A stretch of DNA of 37,523 nt from an uncultured Bacteroidia bacterium (GCA_902802535.1 CADCML010000017.1:1-37523); one strand, 5' to 3'; positions 14,688 to 24,111 are shown, numbered from the stretch's first letter. Program-made: numbers and translations. The notes: generated from the sequence alone by a model not told the origin.

Positions 14688-17600
14688 ATGAAAAAAAGAT
14701 TCACTTTACTCATCACGGCCTTCATGCTGCTGATGACAAGTCCAATTTGGGGACAGACCAAAGCAGAAGTAGTTGCCTACACCTTAGACGGAACCATAAC
14801 AGGAGGTTCTGCCGGTTATGCAATTGAAAGTGAGATTACACAAAACGAAATCACATGGATGGTGATGGGCAACACCACGATGAATCCATGGCGTATCGGA
14901 GGCAAGAGTCTCACGGACGAAAACCGCCCTGTTTACTCAACAGACCCAATCAGCGACGACATCACCAAGATTGTCGTCACCCACGGCACGGCTACCAACG
15001 TCACCGTTAACTCCATGACTCTTATTGTTTCGGCCAACTCCGATTTCAGCGACCCGACAAGCACCATTTTAGGAGACTTTGCCGAAAGCTCGACGACGAC
15101 ATTCCTGAGACCTTCGGCAACCGACTGGACGGACATGTATTACAAAATCATTTACAATGTGACCATTACCTCCTCCAGCAACAAATTCATACAATTCATC
15201 AGTGCAGAGTTTTACAAGGAAGACGGCAGTGCCCCGCAACTCACCGTGGACACCCCGACCTTCGACCCTGCCACTGGCACTTATTATGAAACCCAACAAG
15301 TGAGCATCAGCTGCGCTACGGAAGGCGCCACCATCCGCTACACCGACGACGACAGCGAACCTACCGAAAGCAGCACACTTTACAGCACACCCATCGAAGT
15401 GTCGACGAACACGACCCTGAAAGCCAAGGCCTTCAAGAGTGGCTACACCGAAAGCAACACGGCCACGGCCACCTATACCATCCCCGCCCTCATCACCATC
15501 GCCGAGGCAAGGGCTTTGGCCAACAACGAATATGCTTTGGTGCAAGGTGTGGTGACCTTCATCGACGGCAGGAACGTATACGTCCAAGATGCCACAGGCG
15601 GCCTCGACCTCTATCTCAACGCGAGCGCTTCGGGCCTCGCCTTGGGCGACCAAGTGAGAGCATACGGCAAGAAGACGGTCTACAACGGCCTCGTCGAACT
15701 CACAGGCATCAACCAGAACAGCAGCGCCTTCAGCATCATCTCGTCGGGCAACCCACTGCCCGTGGCCACCAAAACCATCGCCGAAATCCTTGAAGGCGGT
15801 GCCGATGCCCTGCAATGCACCCGCGTGAAGATTGAGAGCGCCACCATCGGTGTCATCAACACCGGCGGTAACACCCCGCTGACGCAAAACGGAAGCAGCA
15901 TCAACATTTACAAAGTTCCGGCACTCACCGGCATTGAAGAAGGCGACGAAGTGGACGTCATCGGCGTGGTGGGTTACTTCAACTCGGCCCAAATCCGTGT
16001 GGCCATAGCCGACGATGTCGTGTTGAGCGAGACTCCCGTCATCCCCGACCCGACCTTGACCGTCTCGGCAAGCGAACTCAGTGATTTTCGCTACACTTAC
16101 GGCAATGGTCCCTCGGCAGTGAAGAACTTCACCGTTTCGGGTTCCGACCTCACGAGTGCCGTCACCCTTACTGCACCTACGAACTACGAGCTGAGCCTCA
16201 GCCCCGACAACGGCTATTTCGACAGCGACGAACTTTCGCCCGTCAGTGGCACCCTCGCTGAAACTACCATTTATGTCAGGCTGAAAGCTGGATTGGCCGT
16301 GGGCAACTATACAGGTAACATCACCATAGTTTCGGGCACACTCAGCTACACGGTCGCCCTAAGCGGCATGGTCGATGCCATGCCCGTGGCCGCCACCCCG
16401 ACCTTTACCCCTGACGCTGGCACTTATCTCACGTCGGTGAATGTCACCATCAGTTGTGAGACTGAAGGTGCCGCCATCCATTACACTTTAGACGGCAGCA
16501 CCCCGACCGAAACAAGTCCCACCTACAGCACACCCATCACGGTGAGCACCACGACAACCATCAAGGCCATCTCCGTTGTTTCGGGCTACGAAAACAGCTC
16601 AGTCGCCGAGGCCCTCTACACCATCAATGAACCTATGACCATCGCCGAGGCCCGCGTCTTGGCCAACAACCAATACGCCTGCGTGGAAGGCACCGTGACC
16701 TACATCACGGGCCGCAACGTCTACATTCAAGATGCCACGGGCGGCATCGACCTCTACCTCAACAGCAACACCGTGCCGTCGGCCCTCGCCATGGGCGACA
16801 ACGTGCGTGCCTATGGCAAAAAGACCATTTACAACGGCCTCGTCGAGCTGACAGGTATCAACGGCAACGATGCCAATGTGTTCACCATCATTTCATCGGG
16901 CAACACGTTGCCTTTGGCCGTTCAGACCATCGCCGACATCAACAGCGACTACAGCAGCAGCAACCTGTTGCAGGCCACCCGCGTCAAGATTGAGAACGCC
17001 GTCATTGGAGCCATCAACCCGAGCGGCAACACCGTCATCACCCAAAACGGCAGCAGCCTCAACGTCTACCAAATTCCTACCGTCGAAGGCATGGTGCAAG
17101 GCGACTGGGTGACCATCACTGGCATCATCGGCTGCCACAACGCGCCGCAACTCCTTGTGGCCTCCGCCAACGATGTGGAATTCAGCCACCGTCCTGTCCT
17201 GACCGCCAACCCGACCTCGCTCAGTGGGTTTACCTACGAGTTTGAGGATGGCGGTCCGTCCGACATCCAAAGCTTCGTCTTGGCTGGTACCCAGCTCATC
17301 GGCGACGTGGCCATCTACCCCACAGAGAGTTTCGAGGTGTCGACCTTTGGAGGCACAAGCTTCATTGCCGAGAATCCAGCCATGGTTTTCATCCCCTCCT
17401 CTGGCCACTTCTTCGACATCGCCATCTATGCTCGCCTGAAAGCTGGTCTTGAAGTCGGAACCTACAACGAACAAATCGCCATTGTTTCCGAGGGCGCCGA
17501 CACCTTATATGTCAACGTTTCGGGCACCGTCACGGGTGACACTCCCACGCCTCCCGACCCGCCCACTCCGCCTACGCCTGGCGATGGCAATTACATCCGC

Positions 17601-20600
17601 GTGAACGATTTGAGCAGCCTCACCGAAGGTGCCTACGTCGTGTTTGCCGCACGTTTTGATGAAAACGCCGCCGACTATTACGCCATGAGCAATGCCTCTT
17701 CGGGCAAGCCCACGGGTGTGTTCTTTACCTCTGCCACCGCCAATGACAACGAAGTCCTGCCCGCCTCCATCGTTGACGAAGAAAGCAGCTATTATTGGAT
17801 TGTCGGCGTGACGGCCAACGGCTACACCTTCACCAATGCAGACGGTGAGTTGATTGGCTACACAAACGGCACCAACTTTGCCACGGGCGGCGACAACACC
17901 GAATGGAGCATCGCCATCGAAACCGCTGGTGATAACGCCATGGTGCCTGGATATACCGGCTTCTATATCACCAACTTCAACACTCCAGCCAGAGGTTTCT
18001 CCTTGAACAACCAACACAATTACGGTGCCTATGCTGTTTCCAACAACAATAATAGCGGTTACAACTTCTACCTCGACCTCTTCGTGAAGACCGAAGGCGT
18101 TGTGCCACCCACTCCGACCGTGGCCACGCCTACCTTCACGCCCGATGGAGGCACCTATTATGAAGAGCAGACCGTGAGCATCGCCTGTGCGACCGACGGT
18201 GCCACCATTTATTACAGCACGGTTTCAGAAAACGGCCCATGGACTGCCTACACCGAGGCCATCACCGTCGACGAGAGCATGACGATTTGGGCCTACGCCA
18301 CAAAGGAAGGCTACAACGACAGCCCCGTTGCCGAGGCCAACTACACCATCCAACTCGGTGTGGTCACCATCTTCAACCAAGACTGGGAAGGCGATATGAA
18401 CGGCTGGACCTTCGTCAATGTGGCAGGTGAAGCCGAATGGAACGTTGCCACTTACCAAGGCAACCATTATGCCTACGCCAATGGCCACAACCAAGGCGCC
18501 AACATCGACTGGTGCATTTCGCCCGCCTTCAACCTCGATGCCTATGACAACCCGATTTTGAGCTTCCGTACGGCGAAGAACTTTACTGGCAACGACCTTG
18601 AAGTCTTCTTCTCCAACAACTACGACGGCACCAACCCGAACAACGCCATTTGGACTTCATTGACATGTGCCCTCTCCACAGGTGGCTGGAACTGGGTTGA
18701 ATCAGGCGACATTGACCTGAGCAGCTTCAGCGGCACCAACTGCTACATCGGCTTCATGTACACCTGCAACGAAACCGAAGCCGCAGGTTGGGAGGTAGAC
18801 GACATCTTGCTCGTTGGCCAAACTTCGGAGCCTGTCCTCACGGTAACGCCTCTGACTTTGACAGGTTTCACTTACGTCGAAGGCAACGGCCCGTCGGATG
18901 AGCAGTCGTTCGTCATCACAGGCATGAACTTGACAGAACCTGTGATTATTGCCAACTCCGCAGGCACTCTTTTCGAGACTTCGCTCACCTCTGGTGACGA
19001 CTTCGTGCACGAGCCAAACATAACGCTTTACAACAACTTTGATCAAACCATTTATGTGAGAATGGCCGCAGGTCTGCCTGCTGGCTCATATTCTGCAGCA
19101 CTCGTCGTCGAATCAGAGCTTGACGACATCAGTATTTCATTGAGCGGCACCGTCGCTGCACCGCCTGTCCCTGGCGACGATTACATCCGCATCAGCGATG
19201 TCAGCCAACTTGCTGCTGGCAACCGCGTCATCCTCGCTGCCCGTTACGACGAAACGGCCAACGCATACGTCGCCATGCAGAACACCCTGACCAGCGGCAA
19301 GCTTGCCACAACCGAGTTCACCAGCGCGATGAACGGCACCGATGAAATCATTCCGTCAGAAATCCTCTCCACCGAGGACGACTATTACTGGACAGTCGGC
19401 ATCACCGCTGACGGCTACACCTTCACCAATGCCAGCGGCGATGTGATTGGCTACAACTCCAGCACCAATTTCAACATGAACGGAGAGAAGACCGATTGGA
19501 ACGTCACGGCAAGCGTTTCAGAAGAAAGTGCCATGGTTCCCAATTATTACGGTTTCAACATCATCAATGTCAATACCGACAACCGCGCCTTTGCGCTTAA
19601 CGCGAACCATGTCTGTGGCGCATACCACACACAAAACATGGCAGGTGCCGACTACAACTTCTTCCTCGACATCTTCATGCAAGGCGAAGGCGGAACATGC
19701 ACCGTGGCTGCCCCGACCTTCAACCCCGCTGGAGGCACCTACTATGAACCACAGGAGGTCACCATCAGCTGCACTACAGAAGGCGCGACCATCTGGTACA
19801 GCCTCATTTCCTGGAATGGTCCTTGGACCCCATACACAGAAGCCATCACAGTTGAAGAGTTTGCCTCCATCTGGGCATACGCCTCGAAGGAAGGCTGCAA
19901 CGACAGCCCCGTTGTCAATGCGGATTACATCATCCAAAACGACCTTACCATCATCTTCTGGCAAGAATGGGAAGACGATTGGGATCCATGGCACGGCTGG
20001 ACTGAACGCTGCACAATGGGCGACTCACTCTGGCGCGTCGCTTCATACGGTGGCAACCATTATGCTTACGCCAACGGCTACAACCATCCTCAAACCATTG
20101 ACTGGCTCATCTCGCCCGCCTTCGACTTGGATAGCTACGAGGATGTAGTGCTGACCTTTAATACTGCCAAAAACTACAACGGTCCCGACCTCGAAGTGTT
20201 CTTCTCCAATGATTACGACGGCGAAAATCCTGATGATGCCACTTGGATTTCATTGCCTTGCGAACTCTCTGAAGGTGGTTGGAACTGGGTCGCATCGGGC
20301 GACATCAGCCTTGACGAATTCAGCGGCTCGAACTGCTACATTGGCTTCAGATACACCAGTGACGAAGACGCAGCAGGTTGGGAGGTTGACGACATCAAAC
20401 TTGCCTCTGGAAGCACTTCGCCCACCCCAACTCTCATTGCCACACCTAATTACCTTGGTGACTTCAGTTATGTGGTGGGTCATGGCCCGTCAGAATCACA
20501 GAGTTACGTCTTATCAGGTGTCAACCTTTTTGACGAAGGCTATATCCACATAGTTTCTTGCTCATGGTACGAGATTTCTTTGGATAATGAAACGTTTACA

Positions 20601-21836
20601 GAAGTGCTTGAATTCCCCTGCACCGACCTACCTGCGACCGTCTATGTCCGTATGATGGAAGGCCTGGCCCCAAATACATACGATGGAGTTTACATTGCCA
20701 ATATGTACGGTTACGAAAACGACTATGCAAATGTGGCCGTCAATGTGTCTGGCATTGTCCACTACGAAAACGAGCCTGTGATTGACGCCTTTATGCCTCT
20801 GTATATCCAAGGCAACAACGGCTCGAACAACAACCGTGTACCTGTGGCTACGGCAGTGTATTTTGAAAACCTTGAACCCAACACTACCTATCGCTACACC
20901 AACCAATTCGTTGATGAAAACGACGGCCCCGAAACTGCTGGTGCCGGCAACGTGATTTATGCCAACCTTGAAGGCTTCTATCGCAGCACCAGTCCCAGCC
21001 TCTCGACCGAAGGCGGCTATGGCGAGTTCACTTCCGACGAAAACGGCGAGGCTTTCGCTTGGTTCATCAACGAGCCTACTGCCAACGCCCGATTCACGCC
21101 CGGCAACCACGTCTATCTCCGCATTCGCATCAATGACGGTCAAAACGGCACAACTGTTGCCCATACCTTCACCACTGAAGATTATGCCACCGTGCTCAAC
21201 TTCGGCACCGAAAACGACGAATACAGTGGATCGGCTTTCTACGCCAAGAGCGTGGAGGCAGCCATGACCTTTGCTATGCTGTTCTCAAGCGACGACGATT
21301 GGCGGCCTACCTATTCCACCACCATCGAAACCACGGGGGTGGACTATGGCAACATCAACCAATATGCTGACTTCTACAAGGAGGAAGTGGCGGGCAACGA
21401 CGGCTGGTTTGGCGGCATCGTGCCCAACGACAACGAGAACGGCATCAACATCATTTGGATCCTCGATATGGAGAGTTACGTCATCAACGACTACTACACC
21501 GAAAATGGCGAGTGGCATCCCGAGGCCAACACCGTCAACCCGACCAACGGCTTGGACGAACCCATCTTTATTGACCTCACCTACGATGGCGTTGACGAAC
21601 AAGAAGTGGAAGCCAAGGTAAAGGTTTGGAATGCCGACCACGAATTCATCATCGAGAACGGTGACAACAGCCATTACACAATGACGGTTTACAGCATCCT
21701 CGGCCAGCCGATGATGCAACAGCAAATCAACGCCGGCAGCACCGAGCGCATCAGCCACAGCCTCGCCACGGGTGTCTACATCATCAATTTGCAAAACAAC
21801 CAGAACAGCGTTTCTGTGAAAGTTATTGTTAGGTAA
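14688..21836 (+). CDS. Large modular secreted surface protein with T9SS sorting domain
   Basis: A 2382-residue protein with a signal peptide (to about residue 22, ending PIWGQ). After a unique amino-terminal domain (about 25-185) come two copies of [chitobiase C-terminal-like domain, OB-like domain with YVQDATGG, Ig-like domain] at about 185-565 and 565-948. A Pro/Thr linker follows. Then come two copies of [YIR(V/I)xD domain, chitobiase C-terminal-like domain, cleaved-adhesin-like domain with WEVDDI, Ig-like domain] at about 968-1493 and 1497-2025. A unique region (2025-2320) precedes a carboxy-terminal type IX sorting domain (VYSILGQPMMQQ ... VIVR). No catalytic motif is visible. Adhesins, proteases and glycan-binding proteins of Bacteroidota use these modules, so an adhesive or binding role at the cell surface is the best guess. 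It is monocistronic, with its own terminator. Confidence 0.9.
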   Translation: MKKRFTLLITAFMLLMTSPIWGQTKAEVVAYTLDGTITGGSAGYAIESEITQNEITWMVMGNTTMNPWRIGGKSLTDENRPVYSTDPISDDITKIVVTHGTATNVTVNSMTLIVSANSDFSDPTSTILGDFAESSTTTFLRPSATDWTDMYYKIIYNVTITSSSNKFIQFISAEFYKEDGSAPQLTVDTPTFDPATGTYYETQQVSISCATEGATIRYTDDDSEPTESSTLYSTPIEVSTNTTLKAKAFKSGYTESNTATATYTIPALITIAEARALANNEYALVQGVVTFIDGRNVYVQDATGGLDLYLNASASGLALGDQVRAYGKKTVYNGLVELTGINQNSSAFSIISSGNPLPVATKTIAEILEGGADALQCTRVKIESATIGVINTGGNTPLTQNGSSINIYKVPALTGIEEGDEVDVIGVVGYFNSAQIRVAIADDVVLSETPVIPDPTLTVSASELSDFRYTYGNGPSAVKNFTVSGSDLTSAVTLTAPTNYELSLSPDNGYFDSDELSPVSGTLAETTIYVRLKAGLAVGNYTGNITIVSGTLSYTVALSGMVDAMPVAATPTFTPDAGTYLTSVNVTISCETEGAAIHYTLDGSTPTETSPTYSTPITVSTTTTIKAISVVSGYENSSVAEALYTINEPMTIAEARVLANNQYACVEGTVTYITGRNVYIQDATGGIDLYLNSNTVPSALAMGDNVRAYGKKTIYNGLVELTGINGNDANVFTIISSGNTLPLAVQTIADINSDYSSSNLLQATRVKIENAVIGAINPSGNTVITQNGSSLNVYQIPTVEGMVQGDWVTITGIIGCHNAPQLLVASANDVEFSHRPVLTANPTSLSGFTYEFEDGGPSDIQSFVLAGTQLIGDVAIYPTESFEVSTFGGTSFIAENPAMVFIPSSGHFFDIAIYARLKAGLEVGTYNEQIAIVSEGADTLYVNVSGTVTGDTPTPPDPPTPPTPGDGNYIRVNDLSSLTEGAYVVFAARFDENAADYYAMSNASSGKPTGVFFTSATANDNEVLPASIVDEESSYYWIVGVTANGYTFTNADGELIGYTNGTNFATGGDNTEWSIAIETAGDNAMVPGYTGFYITNFNTPARGFSLNNQHNYGAYAVSNNNNSGYNFYLDLFVKTEGVVPPTPTVATPTFTPDGGTYYEEQTVSIACATDGATIYYSTVSENGPWTAYTEAITVDESMTIWAYATKEGYNDSPVAEANYTIQLGVVTIFNQDWEGDMNGWTFVNVAGEAEWNVATYQGNHYAYANGHNQGANIDWCISPAFNLDAYDNPILSFRTAKNFTGNDLEVFFSNNYDGTNPNNAIWTSLTCALSTGGWNWVESGDIDLSSFSGTNCYIGFMYTCNETEAAGWEVDDILLVGQTSEPVLTVTPLTLTGFTYVEGNGPSDEQSFVITGMNLTEPVIIANSAGTLFETSLTSGDDFVHEPNITLYNNFDQTIYVRMAAGLPAGSYSAALVVESELDDISISLSGTVAAPPVPGDDYIRISDVSQLAAGNRVILAARYDETANAYVAMQNTLTSGKLATTEFTSAMNGTDEIIPSEILSTEDDYYWTVGITADGYTFTNASGDVIGYNSSTNFNMNGEKTDWNVTASVSEESAMVPNYYGFNIINVNTDNRAFALNANHVCGAYHTQNMAGADYNFFLDIFMQGEGGTCTVAAPTFNPAGGTYYEPQEVTISCTTEGATIWYSLISWNGPWTPYTEAITVEEFASIWAYASKEGCNDSPVVNADYIIQNDLTIIFWQEWEDDWDPWHGWTERCTMGDSLWRVASYGGNHYAYANGYNHPQTIDWLISPAFDLDSYEDVVLTFNTAKNYNGPDLEVFFSNDYDGENPDDATWISLPCELSEGGWNWVASGDISLDEFSGSNCYIGFRYTSDEDAAGWEVDDIKLASGSTSPTPTLIATPNYLGDFSYVVGHGPSESQSYVLSGVNLFDEGYIHIVSCSWYEISLDNETFTEVLEFPCTDLPATVYVRMMEGLAPNTYDGVYIANMYGYENDYANVAVNVSGIVHYENEPVIDAFMPLYIQGNNGSNNNRVPVATAVYFENLEPNTTYRYTNQFVDENDGPETAGAGNVIYANLEGFYRSTSPSLSTEGGYGEFTSDENGEAFAWFINEPTANARFTPGNHVYLRIRINDGQNGTTVAHTFTTEDYATVLNFGTENDEYSGSAFYAKSVEAAMTFAMLFSSDDDWRPTYSTTIETTGVDYGNINQYADFYKEEVAGNDGWFGGIVPNDNENGINIIWILDMESYVINDYYTENGEWHPEANTVNPTNGLDEPIFIDLTYDGVDEQEVEAKVKVWNADHEFIIENGDNSHYTMTVYSILGQPMMQQQINAGSTERISHSLATGVYIINLQNNQNSVSVKVIVR
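15240..17530 (+). repeat. Internal tandem duplication of a three-domain module, about 1.14 kb each
   Basis: Copies at about 15240-16380 and 16380-17530. Matching landmarks include the TPTF(D/T)P start, the ITIAEARALANN / MTIAEARVLANN segment, (V/I)YVQDATGG / VYIQDATGG, and the YGKKT(V/I)YNGLVELTGI segment. Boundaries are approximate. Confidence 0.8.
17590..20760 (+). repeat. Internal tandem duplication of a four-domain module, about 1.58 kb each
   Basis: Copies at about 17590-19165 and 19175-20760. Shared landmarks: YIR(V/I)(N/S)D(L/V)SxL, YTFTNA(D/S)G, SPAF(N/D)LD, DLEVFFSN(N/D)YDG and AAGWEVDDI. The second copy is more diverged at its end. Confidence 0.8.
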
Positions 21837-21861
21837 GTAATTCTCCCTTCGGGGAAAACGG

Positions 21862-21897
21862 AAAAGTCCGGGAGTCGGTTTGGCTCTCGGACTTTTT
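21862..21897 (+). terminator. Intrinsic terminator of the large modular gene
   Basis: A 13-bp stem, AAAAGTCCGGGAG with CTCTCGGACTTTT (one G-U pair), 9-base loop, ending in T5. It lies 26 bp after the stop codon and may also stop the convergent barrel gene. A smaller UUCG-loop hairpin (TTCTCCC TTCG GGGAA) precedes it at about 21841-21857. Confidence 0.85.
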
Positions 21898-21916
21898 CTT
21901 TACAGCAATTTGATTA

Positions 21917-22612
21917 TTAGAGTTTTATCTCAAATCCAATGCTCCTGAATTTATCGGTTGTAATTCCCGGCTTGTACTCAGGCAAGAGGTTGGTGAAGAC
22001 GCGCACTCCGTGGATGATGCCCAAATGCTGTGTGTTGAAACTCAATCCGAGTTCCATTTTCCATGGATTGAAAAGCGGACGGGCATTGCTACCCACCCAG
22101 GCGAAAGAACTGTTTTGGTTACTTACCCAAATTTGCCCACCAAGAAGATACCCGCAGTAATAGTCCAAAGAAACACTTTCTGTGCCTCGCTTGCCGAGAT
22201 ACCAGTTCAAATCAACCGAGACGCCAAGATAATTGCTGAAGAGTCTATTCTGCTGAATAGGCACTTGACCGTCAATTACTTCCAAGCTTCCGTCCTCAAA
22301 TTTCAACTGATGCACCATATCCTGCAAGTTTAAATTGTACAACAGGCCCGCAGACAATCCCCAATGCTCGCTAAACTTGAACAAGGTGGTCAGTCCCAAA
22401 TTCGCCGACAGGGTATGCTTTGACTTGAACGGGCTGTTGAAATCCACGGGATCAGCACCACGCCTGAAGCCAACCGAGGCACCAAAGGCAAGAAATTCGC
22501 CCCAAATTTTATAGCGTTCCGTAGTGACCGGTTCGCCATCGACCATCTTGGTCTTGATGATTTTTGGACACTTCGCAGTTGTTCCGCCAACTTTTGCATG
22601 TAAGGCTGCCAT
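21917..22612 (-). CDS. Outer-membrane beta-barrel (porin-family) protein, possibly truncated at its start
   Basis: The 231-residue frame is mostly alternating hydrophobic/polar strands with aromatic girdles (RYKIWGEFLAFGASVGFRRG, FSEHWGLSAGLLYNLNLQ, GVSVDLNWYLG, KMELGLSFNTQHLG) and ends in an acceptable barrel terminus (SIGFEIKL). This is typical of small PorT-like barrels in Bacteroidota. No signal peptide precedes the strands; the start MAALHAKVGGTTAKC is polar and atypical. The frame cannot extend upstream past a TAA at 22639-22637. The gene may therefore be a 5'-truncated or frameshifted remnant; see the overlapping fragment at 22573-22647. Confidence 0.6.
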   Translation of the reverse strand: MAALHAKVGGTTAKCPKIIKTKMVDGEPVTTERYKIWGEFLAFGASVGFRRGADPVDFNSPFKSKHTLSANLGLTTLFKFSEHWGLSAGLLYNLNLQDMVHQLKFEDGSLEVIDGQVPIQQNRLFSNYLGVSVDLNWYLGKRGTESVSLDYYCGYLLGGQIWVSNQNSSFAWVGSNARPLFNPWKMELGLSFNTQHLGIIHGVRVFTNLLPEYKPGITTDKFRSIGFEIKL

Positions 22613-22647
22613 TGCAGCACCCGATTCCTGAATTCCTTATCGGTCAT
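22573..22647 (-). pseudogene. Amino-terminal fragment, sigma-factor-like, out of frame with the barrel gene
   Basis: From the ATG at 22647, 64 bp after the DUF58 stop, the frame reads MTDKEFRNRVLQWQPYMQKL and then loses protein character within about 25 residues, where the barrel frame becomes plausible. The opening is reminiscent of the first helix of ECF sigma factors, but too short for certainty. Explanations are a deletion fusing two genes, a frameshift, or a chance reading frame. Confidence 0.3.
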
Positions 22648-22656
22648 TTTCCGCTT

Positions 22657-22681
22657 CTTTCTACTTGATAATCGTAGAAAG
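22657..22681. other. 8-bp stem hairpin between DUF58 and barrel genes
   Basis: CTTTCTAC at 22657-22664 pairs perfectly with GTAGAAAG at 22674-22681, with a 9-base loop. There is no T tract, so it is not a standard terminator; it could be an mRNA processing or stability element. Confidence 0.35.
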
Positions 22682-22711
22682 TCGGGAAATCTTACACTTT
22701 ATTGGAAAAAA

Positions 22712-23647
22712 TTAATGCAATTTCGTCCGCTTAATCAAATAACTTGTCAGCACCTGATTATAGTCCTTATTAATATCGGCCTCTACATAGTCGATTTGGT
22801 ATTGGTAACAATGGCGCAATAGGGCTTCTTTGCGCTCAGTCATAATCTTTTTGTAGGTTTCCTGAACCTCTATGGGGTTGAGTTTCAGCGTGTCGCCCGT
22901 TTCCAAATCGACGAAACGGTACGGGCGATTCTCGAAGTCTAAGTTTTGCTCCAAATCGCTATCAAACACGTGGAACAAAATGACTTCGTGCTTGTTGTAT
23001 TTCAAATGCTCCAAGGCCTCAAACATTGGCTTGTAGTCTTCGAGGCCGTCGAGCATGTCGGTAAAAATCACCACGAGGCTGCGGCGGTGCGTCATTTCAG
23101 CAATTTGGTGCAGACATTGCGGCGTTGAGGTGGTTTTTCGGTTGTTTTTGTCGTAATCGTCAATCAGTTTCTCCAGTTCACTATAAATAAGTTTGTTGTG
23201 AACCACTGACGACTTGGCTGGCTCATGGAAAGTGATGGTTTCGTCGAACAAGTCCAAGCCTACGGCATCGCGTTGGCGGCGCATCAGTTCCATCAGCGAG
23301 GCGGCGGCATACACCGAGAAAAACAACTTGTTAGGATGCTCAAAGTCAATCTTTTGCCTCACGGGAAAGCACATGCTTGAACTTTGGTCGATGACGAGTT
23401 GGCAGCGCAGGTTGGTTTCCTCCTCGTAGCGTTTCACGAAGAGTTTCTCCGTGCGGCCATACAGTTTCCAGTCGATATGACGGATGGGTTCGCCCGTGTT
23501 GTAGAGGCGATGTTCGGCAAACTCAACGGAAAAACCGTGGAAGGGACTCTTGTGTAAACCTGTGATGAATCCCTCCACGATTTGACGTGCCAAAAACTCA
23601 AGGCTGCCGAACTGCGTCAGCCGGTTCCTATCGATTGAAAAGTCCAA
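22712..23647 (-). CDS. DUF58 / von Willebrand A-like domain protein
   Basis: A 311-residue cytoplasmic protein of the DUF58 family. The family signature is EPIRHIDWKLYGRTEKLFVKRYEEE at about 53-77, followed by a VWA-like fold with a MIDAS-type Asp-x-Ser-x-Ser (DQSSSM) near residue 91 and a Thr/Asp segment (VVIFTDMLDGLED). Such proteins are usually encoded with MoxR-type AAA ATPases and Bat proteins and are thought to assist assembly or folding of partners; no MoxR gene is in the window. The start is TTG at 23647: no ATG exists in frame between the upstream stop and the conserved domain. It lies 115 bp after trxA on the same strand. Confidence 0.85.
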   Translation of the reverse strand: MDFSIDRNRLTQFGSLEFLARQIVEGFITGLHKSPFHGFSVEFAEHRLYNTGEPIRHIDWKLYGRTEKLFVKRYEEETNLRCQLVIDQSSSMCFPVRQKIDFEHPNKLFFSVYAAASLMELMRRQRDAVGLDLFDETITFHEPAKSSVVHNKLIYSELEKLIDDYDKNNRKTTSTPQCLHQIAEMTHRRSLVVIFTDMLDGLEDYKPMFEALEHLKYNKHEVILFHVFDSDLEQNLDFENRPYRFVDLETGDTLKLNPIEVQETYKKIMTERKEALLRHCYQYQIDYVEADINKDYNQVLTSYLIKRTKLH

Positions 23648-23704
23648 GATTGTTGAACTGTTGAATTGTTGATTGTTTAATTGTTAACGATGACTTATTA
23701 CAAT

Positions 23705-23745
23705 GACTATGACCACTTTAACTAAAAGGGAAAGCGGTCATAGTC
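23705..23745. other. Inverted repeat between trxA and DUF58
   Basis: GACTATGACCaCTTT at 23705-23719 pairs with AAAGcGGTCATAGTC at 23731-23745 (14 of 15 positions). Two more copies of the TATGAC word follow toward 23765. The minus-strand T content after it is low, so termination is uncertain. Confidence 0.4.
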
Positions 23746-23762
23746 ATAGTCAGTGGTCATAG

Positions 23763-24083
23763 TCAGAACAGCTTCTCTAATTTCTCCACAAAGACCTTCT
23801 TCGGGGCTGCGCCGACGTTCTTGTCGACGGGCTGGCCACCTTTGAAGAAAAGTACGGTGGGAATGTTCATGATGCCGAACTTGGCGGCGGTGCCGGGGCA
23901 TTCCTCGACGTCGCACTTCACGGCGATTACCTTGCCTTCGTATTCTTCCGAGAGTTCCTCGATGATGGGTTCAACCTTCTTGCAGGGGCCACACCAAGTG
24001 GCGCCAAAGTCCACCATTACAGGGAGTTCCGATTTCAGGACGACTTCTTCAAAACGGTCGTCAGTCATTTGAATTACTGCCAT
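23763..24083 (-). CDS. trxA: Thioredoxin
   Basis: A 106-residue cytoplasmic thioredoxin, normal length for the family. The active site is Trp30-Cys31-Gly-Pro-Cys34 in FGATWCGPCKKVEP, with the cis-proline region NIPTVLFFKGG at about 73-83. It reduces protein disulfides with electrons from thioredoxin reductase. There is no signal peptide. A full -33/-7 promoter lies inside the 3' end of the preceding PIN gene, so trxA is transcribed independently of the toxin-antitoxin pair, although same-strand read-through is possible. Confidence 0.96.
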   Translation of the reverse strand: MAVIQMTDDRFEEVVLKSELPVMVDFGATWCGPCKKVEPIIEELSEEYEGKVIAVKCDVEECPGTAAKFGIMNIPTVLFFKGGQPVDKNVGAAPKKVFVEKLEKLF

Positions 24084-24111
24084 AGTTTTAATTTGTTAAG
24101 TTTGTATTCTT

